A stretch of 64,000 nt of DNA from Hyalella azteca. Its lineage: Eukaryota > Arthropoda > Malacostraca > Amphipoda > Hyalellidae. The position numbers and the translations under genes were made by a program. Location: the NCBI RefSeq assembly GCF_000764305.2, contig NW_025947610.1, positions 1 through 64,000 on the forward strand, written 5' to 3'. The notes beneath the pieces are model-generated. The model was not told the DNA's origin. It did not search any database and was given only the letters and a program-made list of their open reading frames with translations. This document shows positions 1-11,600 of the stretch, piece after piece. Position 1 is the stretch's first letter. Each line of letters opens with the position of its first letter.

Positions 1-68
1 ATCATATATAATGTATATCACAATATATTGATATATATCAATATATTATTATATACATTATATATGAT
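1..68. repeat. AT-rich near-perfect palindrome
   Basis: The first 68 bases form an inverted repeat centred near base 34. The left end ATCATATATAATGTATAT pairs with the right end ATATACATTATATATGAT, with only a few mismatches around positions 18-22 and their partners. It is almost pure A/T and could extrude as a cruciform. It begins exactly at the window edge, so it may extend further left. Confidence 0.7.
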
Positions 69-1962
69 TTCACTTTAAATATCGTTTTTTAATATTTTTG
101 CGAACACATAAATTATAATATCATCATTGCCAATTACGGTAGTTTAAGCGACTATGTATTTCTCATTTCACCAGCTTGTATTTTGGGCCGTTTTTGTCCC
201 CAGCTTCGATTTCATTCGAACGGAGCTGCTATACACGACACCAGATGCGGCGGAATTTATACAAGGATTTGCGTTCAATTATGAAGAAGCTTGAGGGATG
301 TGGGTTTAATTAATATTCTTACCCTCGGCAACTGCTCTCACAAATGCCAATATGGCGGTCATATTGCGAGCCAAGCTCCATCGCTCGCATTTATACGCAT
401 TGTCAGGAATGCTAGCAAATAATCCTGTCGAGAGACAAAAATGCACTTTGCCCCCGAAATGCGTCCTGCTTAATGCCATCATAAATCTTTATTGCATAGT
501 CGCCGTCTTCGTCCAGAAATAACGTGTTTTTATTAACAATTTTATTAACTTCGTGTTTGTGAACAAAATCTCGCAAAATATTTATCTGGGATATGTTAAC
601 CAATTTCGGCCTGGAAAAAAGCTTACCACAACTAAAATACATTTAACAAATCCACATCGTGACAAAGCCTCCTACAGAATTTATAACGGAAGCTAGGAAT
701 AATCCGCTGCTAGAGGCGCTGTTGGCGTGCTAATTCCAGGCATCAGATGCCACGGACGAGGCAATAGTTTCTAAAGCTGACATCATTTTCTCGGCCTGAT
801 AGCTGCTCTATAAAAATAATTGATATATTCCCTGGAATGTGGGGCTCAGATGACGTCTTGTCTCAGACTGACCGACCATCGAGATTAATTTTACTCTGAT
901 TAATCGCTCTGTAATTACTTACTATTCGTAGTCTCGGCTGCATTAATGAATGTAGTGACGTTTCAAGATTAATCGCTCTGTAATTACTTACGGTACTATT
1001 ATTAGTCACTGCTGCATCGATGAATGTAGTGATTTTTCTTAAATTAATCTAAATATAAGATATCTTGATTATTTAATGAATTTTATTGTATGCAGTCATA
1101 CTTGCCGATGCATGAGCATTAATAAATGATTATTTATTTTCATAAGATTGATGTTATCTATCTTCATCACACTCTCCTTGAAATGAATCAAAGTAACAAA
1201 TTCATTAATTTTTAATTCTCTTTCACTGTAAGTGGGGTAAATGTAGACTATTCGGGACGCTTCTGAAAGACAGCTGTGTTTGTGTCCAATTTTGTATGAC
1301 TGTCGAGTCTATCCGCTTTCTCCTGAATGATGGCCAAATGTTTTGGTTCTCATTCAAACGATGACCAAGTCTTTCCGTTCACTTCTGAATGATGGCCAAT
1401 GTTTGGGCCAGAAATGTTGAGTTCATTTTTGAATGGCGATCAAGTCATTAACATTGATTGATATAGTGCATTATTCTATACAAATTGCTTAATTTTTACC
1501 GATGCTCTGTAACAATTTTTGGTTGAATTTGGCCGAATGGTTTGTAGGCAACGTGGGTGATGACATGGTTGACTGCGTGGGTGGCTGTATGACTGAGTTG
1601 TTGAGAAAATGTTGTTGGTGGGTGTGTATATGTGTGGTCTGTGTGGTTGGGTTGTTGCTGTGTGTCTGAATAGCTGAGTGATTGCGTTTGCCGCCGTCCA
1701 CGAGTCTCACTTTGATATTTATTCATCTTCTCTTGTATTTATCCATCCTCCTTCACTGAATGTTCGTTCCTTCTCACACTCTTTAACACGCAAGATATGG
1801 CAACAGCTATTGAGCGTTTCACGGGAATTTCGCTTGATCGGTTTTTCAGATTACCTCTCTTTAGGTGTACTTATTTTCTGCCCTTACCTCTATTAATATT
1901 ATTGTTCTAATATCTCTTTCTATTTCGTGATATTATTTTCCCTCATTCGCTTGCGCTTTACT
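69..1962. other. Non-coding AT-rich stretch with small duplications
   Basis: No convincing gene is visible. A block of about 65 bp at 898-962 (regulatory-looking but unassigned, containing ATTAATCGCTCTGTAATTAC) recurs at about 969-1034. Around 1270-1450 there is a degenerate repeat built on CTGAATGATGGCCAA. The small open frames here are short and have no recognisable protein features. Confidence 0.5.
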
Positions 1963-1967
1963 CCCAC

Positions 1968-2063
1968 AGATGTCCTCTTTTATCCTCACTTATCCGTCCA
2001 GATGTCCTCTTTTATCCTCACTTATCCGTCCAGATGTCCTCTTTTATCCTCACTTATCCGTCC
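1968..2063. repeat. 32-bp tandem repeat, three copies
   Basis: Three perfect head-to-tail copies of a 32-bp unit beginning AGATGTCCTCTTTTATCC. The perfect identity suggests recent expansion. No coding function is apparent. Confidence 0.9.
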
Positions 2064-2244
2064 ATATTAAAGCCCTCGCATCCAATCTGCATTACACCCT
2101 GACTCCTCCATTGTTTTACCCTCACCCCCTCGCACCCTCAACATCACAAATCCATTAAACGTCGCCGTGTCGCCGCCAAACGAATCGCGCCGCGCTGTCG
2201 CAATTATTTTGTGTTGCACTGAATGTTCGACGCATAGCGATGCT

Positions 2245-2812
2245 TTAATGTTTTGTGCCACTCTGAACGCGCACCTCAATACGATTTATTAATATTTTGT
2301 GCCACTCTGAACGCGTACCGCAATACGATTTATTAATATTTTGTGCCGCTCTGAACGCGTACCGCAATACGATTTATTAATATTTTGTGCCGCTCTGAAC
2401 GCGCACCTCAATTCGATTTATTAATATTTTGTGCCACTCTGAACGCGTACCGCAATACGATTTATTAATATTTTGTGCCGCTCTGAACGCGCACCGCAAT
2501 ACGATTTATTAATATTTTGTGCCACTCTGAACGCACTCCGCAATGCGATTTATTAATATTTTGTGCCACTCTGAACGCGCACCTCAATACGATTTATTAA
2601 TATTTTGTGCCGCTCTGAACGCGCACCTCAATACGATTTATTAATATTTTGTGCCGCTCTGAACGCGCACCTCAATACGATTTATTAATATTTTGTGCCG
2701 CTCTGAACGCGCACCTCAATACGATTTATTAATATTTTGTGCCGCTCTGAACGCGCAATGCAATACGATTTATGAATATTTTGTGCCGCTCTGAACATGC
2801 ACCGCATTACGA
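2245..2812. repeat. 44-bp minisatellite, about 13 copies
   Basis: Copies are spaced exactly 44 bp apart; for example the TTTTGTGCC word starts at 2251, 2295 and 2339. Each unit carries TTTTGTGCCRCTCTGAACGC followed by an AT-rich half ending CGATTTATTAA. Copies vary at a few positions (CGCGTACCGC, CGCGCACCTC). There are no unique spacers between units, so this is not a CRISPR array. It directly abuts the LINE fragment that follows. Confidence 0.95.
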
Positions 2813-2875
2813 AGTATCGTATAGTTTAAAAGTGTGAAAAGAACAAATTATGCTGTGTGTATTGCTTCAAGATAA

Positions 2876-3546
2876 GTGACCATTGATCAGTTGTTTGTTG
2901 CCGTCGTGCGCCTGAGTCTAGAGTTTGGAAACGTTGTGTGGTCACCGAGATTTGAAAAGGACAGAAATTTAATAGAGAATGTTCAAAGACGTGCAACAAG
3001 GATAATTCCAGGCTTGAAGGGCAAGTCCTATGAAGAAAGATTGAAGATTATGAAGCTTCCAAGCCTCAGTTATCGACGTCTGCGTGGGGACCTCATTGAA
3101 GTATACAAGTATACTCATGGTCTATACAAGGTCCCTGAAGGGTTACTAGAATTTGAAACAAGAACCAACACCAGGGGCCACGGCTATAAGCTAAAAAAAC
3201 TGCGCTGCAACTTCTCCACGCGACAAAATTTCTTCTCGCTTCGAATCACCGACATGTGGAACAGCCTCCCCGATGACATCGTTGGCGCTCCAAGTATGAA
3301 CGCGTTCAAGAACAGACTAGTTAAAGCTATGGAAAAATATATGTTCAGATTTGAAATGCCTAGCTCCTTATCGAACCCGGTGGAAGTCTAGTAGCTACTT
3401 CAAACTATCGTCAGTCATGAAAAGATCCGGACAAATGACACGATTTCGATCTTCTGTGAACACGGCACGAAAAGGAAAAGAATCGGCGACAGGCCACATC
3501 AGGCCTACACTTCAGCGCCGACATCACTATGTTATGTTATGTTATT
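2876..3546 (+). mobile_element. CR1-like non-LTR retrotransposon, 5'-truncated 3' end
   Basis: A frame open from about 2876 to 3391 encodes the extreme C-terminal part of a non-LTR reverse-transcriptase protein. Motifs visible are LEFGNVVWSP, IENVQRRATRIIPG, SYEERLKIMKLPSL, YRRLRGDLIEVYKYTHGLY and DMWNSLPDDIV, the thumb/connector region downstream of the polymerase palm in CR1/Jockey-type elements. The catalytic palm is absent, as expected of a 5'-truncated insertion. About 150 bp of 3' UTR follows, with a hairpin AGGCC-loop-GGCCT at 3491-3506, then TTCAGCGCCGAC and a short ATGTT-repeat tail ending near 3546. The coding part is intact to its stop, so the copy may be fairly young. Confidence 0.9.
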
Positions 3547-6500
3547 ACTCACTATGTGGCCAAGTGGCTAATAGCTGCCACTAGTCATATGAAACTATAC
3601 CACCGATAAGCTGATAGTCACGATCCTCAACGGTTCATATCCTGCCTACGAAAGTTCCGTCTATTGGTCGACTTGTGATATCTACGGAAGCTTCTTGGGC
3701 TGGTGATTGCTATCGCGTGCACCAGGCCTTGTATATAATTACTGTTCCTTGTGTCAGCTTGTGATGAAACTTTCACATCCTGGAATTGTACTTTATGAAG
3801 AGTCAAATGTTGCGAGAACATCAACTTTGGGTGTGGGAAACGAACAACTTGTACACAATGTATATGAGCGTTAACTGCTGCTGTGTAACTTTTATCTTAA
3901 AACTCGCCAACTTCATTTATCAAACTAAAATGAATAATTTTCGTATACCGTATCATGAACTTTGAAATGATAGAATTTTCGGTCATTGTTGCAATTTCTT
4001 TCATCATAGAACTCGGAATTGTTTTCATATTTCGTGATCATGAAGTTACTGCGGGCCACGACGGGCGGGATGATACGACCATTATTGAGGTCCTCTATTA
4101 TCGGGCACAGCGCCCCTTATCTGCTCCCGATAACGGCTCATTCCTGCGCAAGTGCCTGCATCACCGAAACTTCTCACGGCGGTCGTAACTTTTACGTCAG
4201 TAGGAAATTCCGCGATGATAGAAAATGTTGGATGATTGTATGTTGTAGGCGCACCATAACATTAACGAATATCGTATTTTCTATCTTGATGTTATATATA
4301 AAAGTTTTTATTTAGTTCACAATGCGCCTGCTGATTATAAAAATACATTCACAGCGGTCTTTATTCTGAATGTATCAGTTTATGTTTGCATGCAAAGTTT
4401 TTGGCCCTTGTGTTCATTTATGTTTTGTGACGTAAATTCTTTTTAGCGTCGAACTCTGCGTGAAAGCAGCATTTTTCAGGAAGGATGTACTAGGGAAAAA
4501 CAGATTCCAGTACAGGCGTCTTCTCGTAGTATCATAGTGTGATGGCAAGTTCCGTTCCAGCTTTCTGGTCTGACTGAAAAATTTGATGCTATTCCGACTA
4601 AATCATTGTGAGAAATTATGAGAACATAATCTCGTGCTGTAAACTTATCCAAGTGCCAATTTCGAAAATTTTCGCAAATTTCGCGCAAAAAATGTCTAAT
4701 ACCGTTCGTCATAAATGTATTCATGGCACTAAAAGGAAATGTCAAAAGGCCATTATTAACATTACCACCTGCTGAGGTCGAAATTTGGTCCTGGTGACTT
4801 CGAGCAGTTGAGAAACTTATTCATTTTTTATGAACAACTCGAGAATGGATGAATTTAGGTAGCCACCATGAGCACGGATGAGTTCTGCAGAGCTTAAGTA
4901 TTCTCTACTTGAGTTTAATATTGAATTTGTGTCTACGACATGTAATATCACCTTTGTCACTTTCTGTCTCAAATTCGGTTTTTATTTTAAATGTTCAAAA
5001 ACGAAATCCGGTTTATTAGTCGATTTGAAAGATTACTTTCACCCAGATGATGCTCAAAAGGTGTGAAATTAGTTCAGCTTTATACGAGCATATAAAAAAC
5101 GATGCTTCAGGTAATTTTTTGTTAACGTTGATATTAAGGACACAACCCAAGATTAGTATATATATGTTATGGGTTGTCTTACAAGTTTGTAATTTCAATT
5201 GGAATAAATACTATAATAATAGGTATTCAGTTCTATGGGATGCCGTACTGGACACTTTACTCGTTTCGGCTGTGCCCCATCGAGCGATTTATTCCAGTTG
5301 AAATATTTTTGTTAAAATTTCATTTTTTATATATGTTGCATTTGAGATTTTCCACCAAAAGCTTTAACGTCGACTCACTGTACGCAATTGTTCATGTTTG
5401 TCAATAATAACTTTTTCTCCGTGAAAATGAGCGTTTCTGTGATATTGTTTAGCATTATATAATTACCTTTGATATTGATTCTTCATTATTATTACGAGGT
5501 ACAATTTTAGTTCGTGTGGGTAACTGATATGAACAAAATTTGTGAGTTCCATCTTCGAGCTCTTTTGGCAATGAAGAACTGATATTTTTCATTTATGAAA
5601 AACAATACAATTATGTTTGCTTGCCCAAAAAACTTTTAAATGCTACACAATTTATTTTTTTCGGTAAATGCAATAAATTATTTGCTGTATCTCTGGTTTG
5701 AAGAATTTTACCTTCTCATGAGTTTTAATCCATGTTCTGTATGAACTGCCTCACACAATTATACATTAGTTTTAATGAAGCTATCAAAGATTATACTTTG
5801 ATTTATTTCAAGTAAGTTAGAATTAAGTTCCAGATTGTTCAGAGCTGTAGCAATGCCACGAACTCAAACTAGTTAGTTCAATACTTATTTTGGATTAATT
5901 GAAATTATTTAATTAATCAATCAAAATGATGAATTCATTAAAAAATTTCAATTGTATTTAAGATTCACTCATAATTCGTACATCAAAAATAAATTTAATT
6001 ATTTTCGCACAAACATGGCCGAGATATGTGCAGCGATTTTGTTGTTTCCGCAGCCTATGTTTTCAAGTTTTCGAAAGATATTTATTTTGTTTCGATGTTT
6101 CTTTCCCAATTTCATTCTCCGCGGCTTCCAGCTGCTCCCAACGACATGTTTTGGCTCTCGTGCAGGCAATTTGAACAGCTCCTATATTGTTTCCCCCAAA
6201 CCTTTGCGTTAAATCAAGCTTTATTTATTATCAGAACAACAGTTTTTCCACTTTTTATCGTCATTGTGGGTACTTGCACGTGTGGAATCTTATCCATTCT
6301 CGCGATGAATTGAAATAATTTGCTCAATGATTTCGTTTGCCCACAAACATTTTCATGCATGCGCACGATGGATGGCGATCATAGACACAAATACTTACGA
6401 AGAATGCATCGTAAATAACGATTTTTCCACCTGCACGTGATGCAAATAAGTCATCCCTACCACCACACACGCACATGCCCTCTGCTTGGTCCGGCACCGA

Positions 6501-8586
6501 CCCTCGATCTTGCAATGGTCGCCGCCGCGAATTCGCTCGGAAAATTACAAAAAATTTGGATGCGATGAGGCGTTAGGGCTCGAGAGAAGCACACAAACCA
6601 CGGCCATTGAGGACAGGCGGCCGCTTTTGTGCCTCCTAAATGACGCCTGATACCGGCCGTCAATAACAGACCTCGCATCCACTGCCTATCTACGAGCTCT
6701 CCCTTGTGCGCCCGTCCATTGCTTTGCATGCCAAACCCCGGCGGGTCGCAGCCCTGATAACGAGTGACCGAACGATGATTCATGAAAATTTTTGTGTACA
6801 GAAAACTGCGTTATCTCTCTGTGTCCCTGAGAGTGACTGAGCTCTGCATGCTTTTTTGGTACAATAAAGCCATGTAGGACAATTTATTTGCGATAAATTT
6901 TAATTGGTGGTTTTAATCAATTATCATCCTATGACTCAACGTAAAAGGCCTTAACTTAGCAATCTTTAAAATAGATCAGCGCAATATAGTCCATAGTTTC
7001 CAGCACTATTTCGGTTTCGACGTACGATGGGCCATGTCTCTACCGAGCGCCGCCTAAAACTTGAGAAATCAGATACGCTGGCTTCCCGAGACACTTCCCC
7101 GGCACACGCTTCCCTGCCTGCCTCAATTATCCTGGTCTCAATTACTGGGAATCGAAGCGACTCGTGTGACGTCAGGGAAGACAGCTGCAAGTAGAGCGAC
7201 TCGAATGCCGAAGTGGAGGACCGAGTGTAGTTTGGATGTTGAGGTGAAGCGAATTACCGAGCGTAGTTCGGATGTAAAGTTGGTGCTAAGTACCGAGTAG
7301 AATTGGTACGTAGGATCGCAATTGAGTATATATGATTAATATTAACTTCCCTTTATATGTTTTTATATGTTGAAGTATGCTACCGTTAACTGACTTATAA
7401 ACTGACTTATGTGATGCGAAAACTCGGAACCTTATACGCCTAAATTTAACCGTATTCAATACTCCCTTCGTTTCTGGCTCTGACAACGAACGTGACTGAT
7501 TTTACGATCAAATGTTATTTTTTTACCGCGGACGAACTTGCGAATCATTCTGTGAAGCTTCATTCTGCGTGGAAGTTTTTGACTCTCGGCATCACTCGGC
7601 GCCCAACAAAAGAAGCGCCGTTGAGCTTGCGAGCCCTCGAGACCCAAAAATCGAAGTCTGGCTTCATTAGACTGGGAGGCCAATATTGCGCGGGGTAATA
7701 TTGAGAGGGCGGGGTTATATTCCGTGGAATTGTATTGTGAGGACTAATATTTGGTGGGTCAATTTTTAAATTGTTAATATTACGTGGGCTAATTTTGCAA
7801 TGGCTAACATTATGTACGTTTGAATTGATTCGCTAGCTTATAGTGTAGAATTGCACTACATTTATGTAGACTAATACTGCGCGTACTGCTATTGCGTAGA
7901 AAAATATTGCCAGGTTGAATTCCAGCGTGCATATACAGTATATAAGAGGCTATTATGGCTCGGTTCGGGTTATTATCGAACGTGCGCTTCTGAGCCGTCG
8001 TAGCGAATTCCTTTTGTTTCGGCTTCATTTCGGGAATGGAGCGCCAGAGTCGAGAGGAGTCGAGATATTAACTCGCTGTAAAGAGGAGCTCAGGAAGAAA
8101 AATAAAATGCACAGGATTCTATATCATGAAAATGAGCCATGAGCTGCTGAGATGTATACTGAATTTTGAACTGGAAATAGTTGCTGAATATGAGGTAAAG
8201 CCGAGAAATATGCATGCGCCTGAATGTACTGAATATAGTGAAGACTTTTGTGATAAATCGAAACGTGGCCCGTTTTCATCATAAATTTGTTATTAGACTG
8301 CATAAATTTATGCGCCAATATTAATCCGTTGCTTCACATTACACTGCAGAAGGAATAATTACCCTGTAAAACGGATCATAATATATCAATCTGAAGGAAA
8401 ATTGTCCATTCTCTAAATCACAAGTAAGTAGATTCCATTTAATGTACATGAAGCCATCTAATTCAGCGTATCCGTACAAACATTCCATAAGAACGACGAG
8501 CTTCACATTTTGCCTGCCTAATTTTGGAAATATTTTATATATTGATTGTCGTACCTTATATTAACGACAATATTCTTGTTTTGCAG
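3547..8586. other. Gene-poor stretch, no gene recognised
   Basis: No coding exon can be supported. Two islands are more GC-rich than the surroundings (about 6420-6790 and 7020-7300), but the frames through them show no domain or splice structure I recognise. A degenerate periodic array of words like GGCTAATATTGCGTGG runs from about 7675 to 7920. The rest is AT-rich unique sequence. Some of it may be intron or 5' regulatory DNA of the zinc-finger gene that follows. Confidence 0.4.
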
Positions 8587-8604
8587 GGAGCAGTTCTATG
8601 ACAG
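8587..8604 (+). CDS. Candidate 18-nt microexon of the zinc-finger gene
   Basis: A strong acceptor (TTCTTGTTTTGCAG) is followed after 18 nt by a donor GTGAGC. The exon reads as the residues EQFYD with one leading and two trailing nucleotides. The trailing AG plus the first C of the exon at 10559 makes Ser and continues directly into SYNAGAAGLS. The phase match to the next exon is the main support. The skipped form is also possible. Confidence 0.5.
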
Positions 8605-11600
8605 GTGAGCCTCGTTCTTCCCCTAGTGAATCGGCATTGGTAAGTTTAGAATTAAGAATTACAATTAAGTCACGTCGAGATGTAAAACTTGTATCTTTTA
8701 ATATTTTATTTATTGGATCTGCATGACACCTTATAGATTCTTTCATTATTTAGTGCAAAATTCTCGTTTTTGTCTTGGAAGTTCCATTATTTCATAGACA
8801 GATCAAGAAAAAATTATATAATAAATAATACCATATTAACTTGAAAAAATCGTTATCAATAAACCAATGAAAAAAGTTATCGAGGATTCTAAAAAAAATA
8901 TCGGAGAGAAACTGGTCCGAGAGCGTCGCGGCTGTCAGCCGAGTTAACGCGTTTGCTGTTGTCAGCAAATTCGTCAATAGCTCCATGATTGCGCTCCTGA
9001 TTGCTGATCAGCGGCTGATTGAATCTCCACTTGGTCAGCCTGTCCAAAAAGATTGATTCAGGTTCCTAATCCTTGTTTGGCGTTGATTAATTCCATTATC
9101 CACATGAAGGCGAATTTGTTATTTCTAATCATATTTCAATTTTAATTTACAACCTTAAGTACTCAGAAAAAATTAGCCTAGTCTGCCTTCAAACAGTACA
9201 CTATTTCCCCATACTCTTTGTAAGTCTATGATCTTCTGTGGTCTTCAAGTGCACGTTTTTTTCGTAAAAATTTGTCTCGCGAAGCAAACTTGAGCAATTA
9301 AAATTCTAACCAAAAGTTTGAAAGCGTTATATTTTCCGGTCGGAAACTTTCATGTCACCTTAATGAGGTGCCATATTTTCGCATGTTGAGTTGAAATTCG
9401 GGATTCTCGCTAGCTGGATATGGAAACAGGGTCGTTATTAAGTCTTACAAGTGCCTTGCATCCAAATTTTCTGTTAATAGATTTTATATACTCTGTATTT
9501 GTTTCGCGTTGAATATCCATTCTAATCGTCGAGTACCTTCTATAAATGAAACCTCAAACTAAATCTCTAATTTTTTAGACTGCACCGCAGTTATCTTATT
9601 CTTTTTACTTTATTTATCGATGATGATGATGATGATCAGTTTGTAAATCACATTCATCCATGATAACCGATCCAGTTTATTATTAGGGGTTATGAATATC
9701 ATTCCCAATTCAGTTGCTCTCGCTGTACATTAGTCAGCACAAGTTTGTCGAGCAGCCCGCGCCGGTGACAGTTTCCCATTAAAGTTGGCGAGCTCGCGGT
9801 GGTTTGCGTTTCTTTACAAAGCCCTAGAGTTGGGCCTCATTTCACGGTGATTTGGCGGAGTAGCTGTCCATCGATCATTGTGTCCCATAGCATAATTTAT
9901 TTGCAGGACACTTTGCGCTCAAATTTCTGGTCGTCTGCTGGCCACCTGATTTAAAGCCGACGTCTATCTAACTTTGGCAATACAGATTAGCAGATCTACT
10001 TGAGTTAATGACTCTAGGTAATCCCTGATAATCGTGGAAAACTTTGTATTGTACTGCGGTTGCTTGAACAGTTGACCGAAGGATGCAAATTTATAGCCCT
10101 GGTGTGAACACCGAGGCTGAAGTTCTCCCCACCTTCGCCGAGTTCAAACTCTTAATAAAATCTGCGGGTTTTGAAACGAGAATTCCAATTACTTTCCAGT
10201 TGATTAGACGAAATTGACGTTTTATGGCGACTGTTTGAAGAACGTTCCAATAATTTCACTTGGTACATTTAAAATATCCATTAATAAATCTTCATCTTGA
10301 TTGATTATGATTGACTAAAGCTTCATCTTAATTAATACAATTCGACCCCAGATAAATTTCTAGTCACGATAAGGTTTCACTTAACTTTCAGCAAATTTGG
10401 CAATTGCTAAATAGTTTGATTGCAAAATTTCTGTATCATATTATGCATTTACCCAATCGTTATCTTCTCCAAAATGAAACGCATAATTCACTCTCAACTT
10501 TCGCTGTTATAAAATGATCAATAATTTGTCTGTCCAAATATACATTTTTCTGTGACAGCTACAATGCAGGAGCCGCTGGGCTGAGTGTGGGGGCGCCGCG
10601 GCTCACTCCCCCTCTCAAGCGCCCTCGCATGATGGTACCCCTCCGGCAGCAGCAGCAGCAGAGAGCTCAGTCCCCCAAGAAGGTCGTTCTGCCTGGATAC
10701 GAAGACCTTCGCACCTATAGTGAGGGGAACTACTAGTCTTTATTTTACTGCAATATGTGCAATTCAAATAATATTGTAAATTTTACAATTATTCACCATT
10801 GGCGTTTCACATCCAGACATCCTGATCTGCGGGACAAGCTATTATTTTCCTCTACCTTATTTGCATAAGGATTCTAATGGGACTTTAATCGTCCCCGCAG
10901 GCAGTCCGGACATCCTGATCTGCGGCAACTGCCGGGAGTTGTTCAGTAACTTGGCAGACTTCATCGACCACCGCAAGAATTACTGCAAGCTGCGCTTCAC
11001 GTGCAAGTGCTCCAGCCTGTCGCTGCTCAGCGGCGGCATCCCACGTCAGTGTCTCGCATTCATTTATTATTATTGCTTATGTGTTCCTTATTATGCATCT
11101 CTTATAAACGATTAAATTTTTCAAATTATAAGTTATGAAATATTATGTTCATGCTACTTTACGTATTGTGAATTGCTTGCATGAAAGACGAGAATGTTAG
11201 TACGACCATAATATATCATATCATTTATATAATTCAAAAGTAATCAAGTTATATGTGTATTCACATATATTTTTGGTAGTTTACTGATGATGAATTCTTA
11301 AAATTAAATGACTATGATCATATTATAGCCAAAAAAAATGTCGCATCTACATCTTTCATGTCACTTATTACTCCACTAAACCCTTATGACGACCACATCG
11401 ATAACAATTGCACGATTTCATACATACCATGCAGTTACTTACATATAGTATATACATATAACCATGTACTTATAACATACAGTATATAAGCCCATACATA
11501 AGCCCATATATAATCATATATGTAAGCCCATACTATAAGCCCATATATAATCATATATATAAGCCCATACATAAGTCCCAAGACTCGAGTTGAGTTTGGT

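Noticed and set aside
2245..2812. Regularly spaced repeats resembling a CRISPR array
   Set aside because: Units are contiguous 44-mers with point variation and no unique spacers, in a eukaryotic genome.
6457..6783. A 108-codon minus-strand frame in a GC-rich island
   Set aside because: The residue string looks random (Arg/Gly/Pro/Trp-rich) with no recognisable motif. The island may be regulatory instead.
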